From positions 1 to 42,384 of the forward strand of contig JAETQF010000021.1 in the NCBI GenBank assembly GCA_021770845.1: a stretch of 42,384 nt of DNA, read 5' to 3'. A program made the position numbers and the translations under genes. The notes under the pieces are model-generated. The model had not been told where the DNA came from and searched no databases. It saw nothing but the letters and a program-made list of their open reading frames with translations. The stretch is from Oscillospiraceae bacterium (GTDB lineage: Bacteria; Bacillota; Clostridia; Oscillospirales; Oscillospiraceae). Of the stretch, positions 8,029-15,829 are shown piece after piece. Position 1 is the first letter of the stretch, and each line of letters starts with the position of its first letter.

Positions 8029-8313
8029 GTGGCAAAACGCTTTGAGTATGACGCGTTTCTCCACGAGGTTCCAGGGAAGGGCGGCGCGTATGTCGTTTTT
8101 CCCTGGAACATCAGGGAGGTGTTTGGAAAGGGCCGGGTGAAGGTTCACGCCGAATTTGACGGCGTTCCCTACGACGGCAGCATCGTGAACATGGGGCTGA
8201 AGGACACCCACGGGGAAATCTGCTGCATGATCGGCGTGCTCAAGTCCATCCGGGAGCAGCTGGGAAAAAAGGACGGAGATGCGCTCCATGTGGTGATCGA
8301 AGAACGAGCGTAA
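8029..8313 (+). CDS. DUF1905 domain protein
   Basis: 94 residues from GTG 8029, with GAGAGGG 9 bases upstream. The whole length is a small beta-barrel-like domain: FEYDAFLHEVPGKGGAYVVFPWN, then GRVKVHAEFDG, YDGSIVNMGL and LKSIREQLGKKDGD. This order is the DUF1905 signature. Larger homologues join it to a YdeI-like domain, absent here. Role unknown; it is probably the last gene of the small run starting at 6605. Confidence 0.85.
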   Translation: MAKRFEYDAFLHEVPGKGGAYVVFPWNIREVFGKGRVKVHAEFDGVPYDGSIVNMGLKDTHGEICCMIGVLKSIREQLGKKDGDALHVVIEERA

Positions 8314-8482
8314 AACAATCCGACAATAAAACCAGGGGATGGAGCTGCTTTCCGATGAGTACCGGGGCTGTGGCAGGAATAGCCTCTTTCTTTTGCCTGC
8401 CTGCTCACAGTATCCCTGCAAGAATTTGCTTCGTTTGACAATAAGCCGTGATACATAGTTTTTGGAACGTAAAAATTGGTTT

Positions 8483-8974
8483 TTACAGGCAGTCCTTTAA
8501 AATCCGGAATATCTCCTCGTGGCTCACGCACGCGCACCCGGTGCCGATCAGGTTACTGCTGTTCGCGACCTCCTTCAGCACCTCCGGAGTCAACAGCTTC
8601 GACGCATCTGCCCTCATATGCAGTTCCCCCAACCGGGTCGGCAGGCCGCATTCCCGGATGAACGCCGCCAGGGCGTCCACCCCCGCCGCGGCCAGGATAA
8701 AGTCGATGTGCTTCTCCCGGGCCGGCGCCGCGCCCTCCTGCACCTTGGCATAGGTGGGATTGGGCATGATGCCGTGGAATTCAGTGACCGTCTTGCCCGC
8801 CGCGTGCAAAATCTCCATCATCTCGTCATAGACGCCATTTTGATGGATGGAACCGCCGCCGTAGGCCAACATGACGTTCGGGCCGTAGGCGCTCAGGGCC
8901 TTGCCCAGATGCTCCTTTGCCGCGCCCTTGCCAAACAGTACCTTGGTGGGGTATTCATACACGAAATTGTCCAT
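8483..8974 (-). pseudogene. iron-containing alcohol dehydrogenase with internal deletion
   Basis: 163 codons in one open frame where the family (BdhA/YqhD type) has about 390. Residues 1-94 match the N-terminus: PTKVLFGKGA, YGGGSIHQNGVYD, GIMPNPTYAKV, REKHIDFILA. Residues about 97-163 match the C-terminal end: LAAFIRECGLPTRLGEL and the closing HEEIFRILKDCL. The middle 220 or so residues are missing, including the GGGSV NAD loop and all iron ligands (Asp and three His). The join falls near 8685-8695 and keeps the frame. It cannot be an active dehydrogenase. It would be co-transcribed with the flavodoxin gene 11 bases upstream. Confidence 0.88.
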
Positions 8975-8985
8975 ATGCTCCTCCT

Positions 8986-9711
8986 TTACCGTTCCAACTG
9001 GGCCATGACCTGATCCACCCAGGGGCGGATGGTGCTTTGATCGTTGGCGGTCAAGCCCTCTGCCACGGCTGCGCCGGAGGCCAGCTCCCGGAAGATGTGC
9101 AGGCTGTTGTCAATGGAGCTGTAGGAGCTGGTGCAGAAGGGGGCGACGACCTTTCCGCTGAGCTCGTTCTCCGCCAGGAAGATGGCGATCATGGCGGGGG
9201 CCTCGTCCCACCAGTTGGGATAGCCCAGGAAGATCACGCTGTAGTTATCCAGGTTTTCAATCGCACTGGACAGCTCCGGGCGGGCGTTCTGCCGCAGCTC
9301 CTCATAGGCGAAGTCCAGCAGCGGCTGGTGGGTGCCGGGGTACTCCTGCACCGTTTCGATGGCAAACAGATCGCCGCCCACCGCCTGCTGAATGGCCTGA
9401 GCGATAAACTGGCAGTTGCCCGCCACGCCGTTCTCCGTGGCTACCCGGCTGGCGTTGGCCACGGTGTCTGTGCCGTCCGTCTCCGGTACGCCGAAGTAGG
9501 CGATGAGGATGCCGCTGTCACCTGCGGCCGCGGGGGTGTTGTCAGGCGTTCCCGCAGTCTCGGATGGCTCCGGAGTGACGGCGGAGCTGGCGGGCGGCGT
9601 GCTCGGCGGGGTGCCTGCGGGCGGCGTGCTTCCGCCGCCGGCCTGATTGCCGCAGGCCGCCAGGGAGAGCGTCAGCGCCAGCGCCAATGCCAGAGAGAGT
9701 TTCTGTTTCAT
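8986..9711 (-). CDS. secreted flavodoxin-like lipoprotein
   Basis: 241 residues. A signal peptide ends in a lipobox LSLAAC with the lipidated C20. A Thr/Pro-rich linker (about 25-65) leads to a flavodoxin-like domain (about 66-241) with LIAYFGVPETDGTDTVANAS, DNYSVIFLGYPNWWDEAP and the end PWVDQVMAQ. This is the Flavodoxin_4 type found outside the membrane in many gut Clostridia, usually close to iron ADH, cyclophilin-like and LysR genes. Remains of all of these are nearby. It should carry FMN and take part in extracytoplasmic redox. Its promoter region (9753-9810) has three direct repeats identical in layout to those before the cyclophilin-like gene at 14947. Confidence 0.88.
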   Translation of the reverse strand: MKQKLSLALALALTLSLAACGNQAGGGSTPPAGTPPSTPPASSAVTPEPSETAGTPDNTPAAAGDSGILIAYFGVPETDGTDTVANASRVATENGVAGNCQFIAQAIQQAVGGDLFAIETVQEYPGTHQPLLDFAYEELRQNARPELSSAIENLDNYSVIFLGYPNWWDEAPAMIAIFLAENELSGKVVAPFCTSSYSSIDNSLHIFRELASGAAVAEGLTANDQSTIRPWVDQVMAQLER

Positions 9712-9752
9712 CGTGCGATTCCTCCATTTTTCAAGGATTTGCTTCGGTCATC

Positions 9753-9810
9753 ACTCTACCGGGAATTTGTGAGAAAAGTGTGAGGAAATTCGCAGAATTC
9801 TGTGAGGAAA
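9753..9810 (-). promoter_or_regulatory. triple direct-repeat operator and -10 of the flavodoxin gene
   Basis: Read on the minus strand: TTTCCTCACA (9801-9810), TTTCCTCACA (9779-9788), TTTTCTCACA (9768-9777), then 9 bases and TAGAGT (9753-9758). The repeat starts are 22 and 11 bases apart, so all three face the same side of the helix. No consensus -35 exists; repeats occupy its place, as at activator-dependent promoters. The same arrangement with the same distances is found at 14830-14887. Confidence 0.8.
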
Positions 9811-9827
9811 TCTGTTGGACAAAATTT

Positions 9828-9870
9828 TTGCGGCCAGTTTAACCAAACTGCCTTGCTAAACTGGCCGCAA
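9828..9870. repeat. long-stem hairpin after the flippase remnant
   Basis: A 14-bp perfect stem, TTGCGGCCAGTTTA (9828-9841) with 9857-9870, and a 15-base loop. On the minus strand it follows the stop of the flippase fragment but is trailed by AAATTTT rather than a clean T run, so it is only a possible terminator. A second short hairpin, CCCGGCC/GGCCGGG, lies beside it at 9874-9891. Confidence 0.5.
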
Positions 9871-9898
9871 TCACCCGGCCTCATGGGCCGGGCGCCTT

Positions 9899-12141
9899 TC
9901 AGTTCTTTGCCTTTCTGAATTCAAATCTCTGATGGACGGTGAGAAGCGGCGCAAAGTAGAAAACCGCGGAGCCGGCAATGGTGGTCAGAAGGGCCAGGGC
10001 ATTGGAGCGCAGCAGGGAGTCCAGCGCCTGATAGGCCAGTCGCGCGCCAACTCCCATCACGGCGGCGCAAAAGGCTGTCCGCAGCACACAACTTGAACAG
10101 GAGCGGGACAGGCGAACCGTGCTTCTCAGCCGGTGAAACCCAAACAGGAACGCGGTCAGATAGCAGGCGGCGGAGGCAATGGGTGCGCCGTAGATGTTGA
10201 CCGCCGGAATGGGGATGAGCAGAAAATTCAGCGCCGCCTTGACGGCTGCGTCGCACAGCAGGGCCTTCGCCGGGGCATCCACCTCGCCGATCCCCTGCAA
10301 TCCCCCTGTGACTGTCTGGTTCAGCGCGATAAAAATCATGCCTGCCGCCGAGATTTGCAGCAGCTCCCGCCCCTGGGGTGCGTTGGGATAGAGCAGGAGA
10401 TAGATCGGTTCGGCCAAAACGATCAGCCCCACCGCGCAGGGCAAAATGAGCAGCACCGTCATGCGCAGGGATTCTTCGATTTTAGCGCCCGCCGCCTTTT
10501 TCCGCCGGTCGGCCAGCAGCCCCGACACCGTGGGCACCAGATGGTCATAAACGCGGTGTTCAGCGCCAATGGCAGATTCAGGATGGAGTCCCCCTTGGAA
10601 AGCACCCCCATCAGGCGCACCGCCTCCTGGGACAGCTCCTGGGCGCTGGGGATGCCGGCCTGCCCCGGAATGCCATCGGCAAACGCGGCGGCGATCCCCC
10701 GGGATACCGTCCCGGTGTCGATGACGCTGCCCACCGACGCGATGATGGACGCCGCGGAGACAGGGACAGACAGGCGGAGAATGGTTTTGCTCAAGGCAAA
10801 AAGGGCGCGTTTGGACAATTTGCGGTAAGCGGTGGGCCGTCCGGCCTTTCTCTTTGCCCGGATGTGGTAAAGCGCCAGATAGGCGGCCCCGCCCCCGGCG
10901 GCAATGGACGTGGCGAGGTTCGCCCCGGCGGACATGGCCTGGGCGGAATAGCCGGTGAGCGCCAGAACAATGGCCACCGTCAGGACGGACTTCAGGAGCT
11001 GCTCCACCACCTGGGAGCTTCCGGCGGCCCTTGCCGAGCCCAGCCCCAGGTAGTACCCCCGCAAAACGGAGGACAGGCAGACGAACAGGACGGCCGGGGA
11101 CAGGGCCCGGAGGGTTCCCTGCACCCCGTCCATCCTGATGACGTAACGGGCGATCCAGTCCGCGCCCAGGTAGAGGGCCGCGGCGCAGACAAGGCCGGCG
11201 CCAAAAAACAGCGCCATGGCGGTGTGGAAAATGTCCTCGCTCCGCCTGTGGTTCCCGGCGGCCTCCGCCTGGGCCACCAGCTTGGAGATGGCGCTGGGGA
11301 TGCCCACGGAGGAGAGAGCCAGCAGCAGGGTATAGATCTGAAATCCGGCGCTGTAGTAGCCGTTGCCCACGTCCCCAAACCCGTCGATATTGGTGATGAC
11401 CAGCCGGTAGAGGAGGCCCAGCATCAGACCCAGGATGAGCCAGAGCATTCGGCTGCGCTGCTTCCGCAGGGCGGCGCGGAGGGCGCGGACGGACAGCGCC
11501 GCCCCGGCCAAGATCCCCAGCCCCAGGACAAGCACGCCGGGGAGCACGGAAAAGTCCAGATGGAGCAGGGCGTGCGCCGCATTGACCGTGGGCAGGTACA
11601 CCTCCATGATCAACAGCAGGGACGACCCGGAGATGCCGGGCAGCACCATGGCGGAGATGACCAGCGCGCCGGACAGAAACAGGCAGCCGTATTGGAGCGG
11701 CCCCAGGGCGGTATAGTCCAATGTGCCGCCGGGGGAGCCGGCCCGGAACCAGGTCAGTCCGCACACCAGCGCCAGCCCCAGCAGGGCAAAGGGGCAGTTT
11801 TGCGGCCTGCCCAGGATTTGACGGCGCTCCGCCTTGACGATACAGGGGATAGAGGTCAGGGTCAGCCCGAAAAAGAGGGAGCTGAGAAAGTAGATATTGT
11901 TCTCAAACAGCCGGGCCAGCAGCAGAACGGAGCCGATCAGGCCCGCGCCCCAGCCGACGCCCAGTTTGAGCAGGTATAAGAACGCGGCTTTGCGGGCGGC
12001 CGAGTCCTTGCCGAACAGGCTGTGGACGGCGTTCAAAAACGGCTCATAGAAGCCCAGGATAAAGGCCACCGTACCGCCGGACACACCGGGTACGCTGTCC
12101 GCCAGCGCCATGCAGGAGCCTTGGAATACGTGTAACAGCAT
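9899..12141 (-). pseudogene. chimera: DUF368 membrane protein fused to SpoVB/MurJ-like flippase, frameshifted
   Basis: The frame starting at 12141 encodes a DUF368 protein (SVPGVSGGTVAFILGFYEP, then MVLPGISGSSLLLI) for about 248 residues. It then runs in frame, near 11375-11405, into a polysaccharide flippase of the SpoVB/MOP family (GNGYYSAGFQIYTLLLALSS, GIPSAISKLVAQ) that lacks its own first helix. Near 10543 the reading frame slips. Restoring one base gives AFMTHLVPTVSGLLADRRKK, and the second frame continues to 9899 with the rest of the flippase. A deletion thus joined two genes, and a one-base loss then broke the product. Each half would otherwise be a polytopic membrane protein: DUF368 proteins are linked to polyprenyl-phosphate recycling, MOP flippases to lipid-linked glycan export. 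Confidence 0.85.
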
Positions 12142-12149
12142 ATAAAATC

Positions 12150-12384
12150 ATCCTCTTTTCTCGTTTTGGGGAAAAGCAGCAGCGCCAGCGCCAGGACGAT
12201 CCAAATGGCCCCGCCATCCCCCAGGCGGGTGATGAACGGCGGCGACGGACTCCCCGACCTGGGGCGAGAGCAGCGCGGCGGATACCCCGCCGCCCAGAAG
12301 GATTACGCATAGAGCGGCGATGATCCATTGTTTGAGCAGTCTGCCGAAGCTGGCGGCCATAATTTTTTCCCGGAGCTTTTTCAT
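12150..12384 (-). pseudogene. truncated, frameshifted PAP2-like membrane protein fragment
   Basis: ATG 12384 has AGGAGG upstream and starts MKKLREKIMAASFGRLLKQW with a membrane helix after it. Near 12238 the frame breaks. One base out of frame the sequence continues FITRLGDGGAIWIVLALALL FPKTRK, which resembles the first half of PAP2-type (undecaprenyl pyrophosphatase-like) proteins. It then runs out into the DUF368 gene start at 12141. No catalytic PAP2 motif remains. It is a remnant; the N-terminal helix may even come from a different gene. Confidence 0.6.
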
Positions 12385-12464
12385 TGTGAGTGCCTCCTGC
12401 TTTTTTGCTGGGCATAGGATAGCAGACAATGTTAAACCAAGTTTTTGATGGGGATAAACAGAAG

Positions 12465-12506
12465 ATAAAATAATTCCCGAAGCGCAAATCACGCTTCGGG
12501 AATTAT
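12465..12506 (-). terminator. terminator of the OmpR two-component operon
   Basis: A 15-bp perfect stem, ATAATTCCCGAAGCG (12470-12484) with 12492-12506, and a 7-base loop. On the minus strand it is followed by TTTATC, giving a run of T and A typical of a Rho-independent terminator. It stops transcription coming from the regulator gene and the EamA remnant. Confidence 0.8.
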
Positions 12507-12530
12507 CCTGTAAGCCGTTATACCTAAACG

Positions 12531-12701
12531 TCAAGACAGCATGGCCGGCGTTCCGCCCGTCATCAGCAGCAGGCCCACGGCGGCGCGGCAGCAGCACAGC
12601 CAGGTGGCCGCGGTGGAGCCCGTTTTTCGGATGCCGCACTTGGCCAAAACGGATATAACGCCCGCGAAAATTGCGAACCCAAACGCGAAAACAAGCCACA
12701 G
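12531..12701 (-). pseudogene. EamA/DMT transporter N-terminal remnant
   Basis: A 56-codon stretch read from CTG 12701 to TGA 12531. It gives LWLVFAFGFAIFAGVISVLAKCG, then IRKTGSTAATWLCC. This is the first helix and loop of an EamA-family carrier; intact relatives begin MWLVFA and continue to about 280 residues. The start codon appears to be CTG instead of ATG, and the gene stops after the second helix. It lies 7 bases after the response regulator stop. A competing frame on the same strand (GTG 12705) gives no recognisable protein. Confidence 0.65.
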
Positions 12702-12707
12702 ACACGC

Positions 12708-13412
12708 TTACTTCATTGGTGTAGGATTTCCCCGAAACCGGTATCCCGCGCCCCAGACCGTCTGGATGTACTGGGGCTTGGCGGGGTCTGGCTCGATTTT
12801 CTCCCGCAGGCGGTTGATATGGACGGCCACGGTGGCGTTGTCTCCCATGGCCTCCAGCCCCCAGATCTTCTCGTACAGCTCCTCCCGGCTGAAGACGATG
12901 TCCACATGGAGCAGGAAAAACAGCAGCAGCTCATACTCCTTGTTTTTCAGCTCCACCTCCCGGCCCTCCACGTAGAGGCGGCGGGTGTCGGTGTGCAGGC
13001 TGAGGCCGCCGATATGGAGTTCAGCGGTCTGCTTCCTCCCGCCGGTGAGCCGCTCATAGCGGGCCAGGTGCGCCTTGACCAGTGCCGCCAGCACGCTGGG
13101 GGAGAAGGGCTTTTCAATGTAGTCGTCCGCCCCCAGGCCCAGTCCCCGGATCTTGTCCACGTCCTCCCGGCGGGCCGTTACCATCAGGATAGGCGTGTCG
13201 ATTTCCTCCCGGAGCCTGCGGCAGACGGTAAAGCCGTCCACAACCGGGAGCATCAGATCCAGGAGGATCAAATCGAACCTCCCGCTGAGCCCCAGGGGCA
13301 GCCCCGCCTCACCGTCGGCGGCAATCTCCACCTGGCAGCCGTTCAGCTCCAGGTAGTCCCGCTCGATGGCGGCAATGTCGGGGTCGTCCTCAACAATCAG
13401 AATCTTTGGCAT
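12708..13412 (-). CDS. OmpR/PhoB-family response regulator
   Basis: 234 residues. The receiver domain (1-118) has D9/D10, phospho-acceptor D52 in LLDLMLP, T79 and K101. The winged-helix output domain (about 130-230) has KEYELLLFFLLHVDIVFSRE and TVWGAGYRF. The ATG at 13412 lies inside the 3' end of the kinase gene (23-base overlap), so the two are coupled. OmpR-type regulators bind direct repeats with about 11-bp period. Exactly such repeats precede the flavodoxin and cyclophilin-like genes on either side, making this regulator the obvious candidate for those sites (inference). Confidence 0.95.
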   Translation of the reverse strand: MPKILIVEDDPDIAAIERDYLELNGCQVEIAADGEAGLPLGLSGRFDLILLDLMLPVVDGFTVCRRLREEIDTPILMVTARREDVDKIRGLGLGADDYIEKPFSPSVLAALVKAHLARYERLTGGRKQTAELHIGGLSLHTDTRRLYVEGREVELKNKEYELLLFFLLHVDIVFSREELYEKIWGLEAMGDNATVAVHINRLREKIEPDPAKPQYIQTVWGAGYRFRGNPTPMK

Positions 13413-14475
13413 GGCTGTCCTCCTTGGGCAGAGTAATTGCAATTTCCAGACCGCCTGCCGGAGCGTTTCGAGCATCGATAGTCCCGCCCATGCGCTCCAC
13501 CGTCCGGGCGGCGACGGCCAGCCCCAGGCCGCTGCCCCCGGCCGGATTCTTCCGGGCCGGGTCGCTGCGGTAGAACGCGTCAAAGAGCTTGGGCAGGGCC
13601 TCCTCCGGCACGCCGGGGCCATCGTCCGTGAGGACAACGCGGCAATCCTCCCCGGTGTCCGCCACAGAGATCCGCAGGCGTCCAACATCCGCCGCCTTGT
13701 ACTTGGCGCTGTTGTCCATGACGTTGGTCAGCACCCGGCGCAGCAGCGCCCCGTCCGCCGTGACGCTCACCGGGCAGAGAGATTCCACCGTGATCTCCAG
13801 GCCCTTGCCCCGATATTCGTCCTCCGTCTCCGTGACCAGGGCCGTGACAAATTCATCCAGCCGGAATGTCCGGGGTTCCATGGGATACTCCGCCATGTCC
13901 AGCTTGGAGAGCAGGAACAGCTGGGACACCATGCGGTCGATGTCCTCCGCTTTGGTTTTGATGGTAGTCAGATGGCGCCGCCGGGCCTCGTCCGTCCGGG
14001 CCACGCCGTCCAGCAGGCCCTCCACATACGCCCGGATGGAGGTCAGCGGGGAGCGCAGGTCGTGGGAAATACCCGCCAGCAGTTCCTTTCGGCTCTCCTC
14101 ATCCTGCCGGGTGCGCTCCACGGAGGCTTTCAGCCGTGCCGCCATCTCGTTGAACGCCTGACACACGGGGGCAAACTCGTCCTTTTCCCGGTAGTCGATG
14201 CGGTAATCCAGGTTGCCCTCGCCGATCTCCCGGCCGCCGTCGGACAAAACCACCAGGGGGCCGCTGATTTTCTGGAACACAAAGCGGATCAGGAAGCGGT
14301 TGGTTCCCCAGATGGCCGCCAGCACCGCGCAAAGCAAAACAAGTGCCGCTAAAACGATGACCAGCTTCACCCCGGAGGGCAGTTCCCCGCTTCGGGTTCC
14401 ATAGACGCGGATCTGATAGGCCGTGCCGTTGATCTCCCTGTGCGTGATGGAGAGGCTGTGTTCCCCGGCGGACAC
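13390..14475 (-). CDS. sensor histidine kinase lacking its N-terminus
   Basis: 361 residues from GTG 14475; the frame stays open without a start back to 14580. It has one membrane helix (about 36-56), a HAMP domain (about 57-118), the H-box AGISHDLRSPLTSI with H138, an N-box NVMDNSAKY, DDGPGVP and GSGLGLAVA. The catalytic part is complete. A full kinase of this type has an extra N-terminal helix before the outside domain. Here only the end of that domain is left (GETVYAWGGEQPDD to about 14475), and upstream sequence belongs to a different kinase. The protein may still be made but would not have a normal sensor. It overlaps and partners the OmpR-type regulator. Confidence 0.85.
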   Translation of the reverse strand: MSAGEHSLSITHREINGTAYQIRVYGTRSGELPSGVKLVIVLAALVLLCAVLAAIWGTNRFLIRFVFQKISGPLVVLSDGGREIGEGNLDYRIDYREKDEFAPVCQAFNEMAARLKASVERTRQDEESRKELLAGISHDLRSPLTSIRAYVEGLLDGVARTDEARRRHLTTIKTKAEDIDRMVSQLFLLSKLDMAEYPMEPRTFRLDEFVTALVTETEDEYRGKGLEITVESLCPVSVTADGALLRRVLTNVMDNSAKYKAADVGRLRISVADTGEDCRVVLTDDGPGVPEEALPKLFDAFYRSDPARKNPAGGSGLGLAVAARTVERMGGTIDARNAPAGGLEIAITLPKEDSHAKDSDC

Positions 14476-14572
14476 CAGCGCCCGCGTCCCGCCCAGGCGC
14501 TCTGCGGCCTGGAGCAGATGGGCGTCGTCCGGCTGCTCCCCTCCCCAGGCATAGACGGTTTCTCCGCTCCCT

Positions 14573-14665
14573 GGTGTGGTTCATCGCGTTATGGAGCAAG
14601 TTGCGCACTACCTGGTTGATGTTTAGGGCGTCCACCTGGACGTTCAGTTCCTCACCCGGGCCCTC
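14573..14665 (-). pseudogene. fragment of a second histidine kinase (N-box)
   Basis: In a frame different from the kinase downstream, the minus strand reads VDALNINQVVRNLLHNAMNHT, which is the N-box region of a histidine kinase ATPase domain. This block is out of frame with, and directly abuts, the outside domain of the kinase at 13390-14580. The likely history is a deletion that joined the C-terminal part of one kinase gene to the middle of another. Confidence 0.65.
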
Positions 14666-14770
14666 AAAGGGCAGCGCGAGGAGCTGCGCCTGTCCCAGCC
14701 TGCCATTAGCCGCTCCATGCAAAGGCTGGAAAATGAGCTGCAAATCGAATGGTTTGATTGTTTGATGTGA
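14645..14770 (+). pseudogene. LysR regulator HTH fragment
   Basis: The plus strand encodes LRLSQPAISRSMQRLENELQ (core 14684-14743) and ends at TGA 14768. This is the recognition helix and wing of a LysR-type regulator. Nothing of the effector domain follows and the first 20 residues are altered. It partly overlaps the kinase fragment on the other strand, so the true junction lies between about 14650 and 14684. LysR genes commonly accompany flavodoxin/cyclophilin-like clusters. Confidence 0.65.
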
Positions 14771-14829
14771 TGTTTGGATCGCAAATTTTATGCTCTGATT
14801 CTGGTGCGTCGACTATATCCATTGAGTGT

Positions 14830-14887
14830 ATTCCTCACAAAATCCTGCTTTTTTTATCACACTTTTCTCACAAATGGGAAGTAGAGT
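14830..14887 (+). promoter_or_regulatory. triple direct-repeat operator and -10 of the cyclophilin-like gene
   Basis: ATTCCTCACA (14830-14839), TTTTATCACA (14852-14861), TTTTCTCACA (14863-14872), then 9 bases and TAGAGT (14882-14887). Starts are 22 and 11 bases apart. The block TCACACTTTTCTCACAAAT is identical to the one before the flavodoxin gene, and the spacing to the -10 is the same. No consensus -35. Confidence 0.8.
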
Positions 14888-14946
14888 GTGGCCTGTGAGA
14901 TTCAGAGGGCGAAATAACCACTTAACATCACACAGAAAGGATTTTG

Positions 14947-15510
14947 ATGATGAAACGTAAATTCTACGCGCTGCTTCTGGCCGGGGCAATGGCGCTGTCC
15001 CTGGCCGCCTGTGGAACAAACGCCGCCAGTCCCTCCAACAATGGGGCGGACAACAGCGCCGGTGTTTCCCAGGCTCCCGCCACAGCGCCGGCCGCAGATC
15101 CCACACAGGCCGGGACGACCGCCGCGTCCGGCAGCCAAACCATCAAGCTGACCCTGGAAGGGGACGGGGGCACCCGGGAGATCACCGCCACCCTGATGGA
15201 CACCCCCGCCGCCGCGGAGTTCGCCGGACATATGCCCCTGTCCTTCCACATGACGGACTACGCCAACCGGGAGAAGCACGCCCACATGGACTTCTCCATT
15301 GACGACTCCCAGATGGAGAACATCACGGTGGACTATGAGATCGGGGACATCATCTACTATCCCCCCGGCCCCACCTACGCCATGTACTATGACCACGACG
15401 GCCGCACCATCGCCGCCGGGATGGAGGTCATCGCCCGGATGGATCAGGCGGGAATCGACGCGCTGGGCTCCTACGCCGGGGACGTGGAGGTGACGGTCTC
15501 GCTGAGTTGA
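14947..15510 (+). CDS. secreted cyclophilin-like-fold lipoprotein
   Basis: 187 residues from ATG 14947 (AAAGGA upstream; ATG 14950 is equally possible). A signal peptide ends in LSLAAC with lipidated C22, followed by a Ser/Ala/Pro linker (about 23-58). A single domain (about 60-187) follows, with ITATLMDTPAAAEFAGHMPL, YANREKHAHMDF, EIGDIIYYPPGPTYAMYYD and GSYAGDVEVTV. This matches the small cyclophilin-like fold proteins (Cyclophil_like2) that travel with secreted flavodoxins in gut Clostridia. It has the same operator as the flavodoxin lipoprotein gene and probably works with it at the cell surface. Confidence 0.85.
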   Translation: MMKRKFYALLLAGAMALSLAACGTNAASPSNNGADNSAGVSQAPATAPAADPTQAGTTAASGSQTIKLTLEGDGGTREITATLMDTPAAAEFAGHMPLSFHMTDYANREKHAHMDFSIDDSQMENITVDYEIGDIIYYPPGPTYAMYYDHDGRTIAAGMEVIARMDQAGIDALGSYAGDVEVTVSLS

Positions 15511-15511
15511 G

Positions 15512-15799
15512 GGCGAGGGCGCGGCTCTCCCCCACGACATGGGCAAGGTGCTGGACGGCTCCGTCAACACCGGGCTGTGGCAGTGCGCGGTGCAGGGCTT
15601 CGGCGGCCTGCGGATGCTGGGCGGCAAGCTGAGGAACAGCCCCAATCTGCCCAATGCGTGGAAGAAATTAAGCTGCACTTTGCTGTGGAAGGGGCAAAAG
15701 CTGGCGGTGACCGTGACACCTGCATCCGCCGGAAGGGGAGCAGCGGCGGGCAGAGCGCATAATGAAAAAGCAGTGGATTTTCGGTGCTGGGTATGGTAA
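15512..15799 (+). pseudogene. C-terminal fragment of a GH65 glycoside phosphorylase
   Basis: Directly after the lipoprotein stop the plus strand reads LPHDMGKVLDGSVNTGLWQ, then AVQGFGGLRMLGGKL, LPNAWKKLSCTLLWKGQKLA and VTVTP. This is the last 60-70 residues of family GH65 (kojibiose/trehalose/maltose phosphorylase) proteins. No catalytic part is present and there is no ribosome binding site. The frame stays open to 15799, but similarity ends near 15724. It is a gene remnant. Confidence 0.65.
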
Positions 15800-15829
15800 A
15801 ATACAAACAGAGACAGGAGAGATGCGGAT

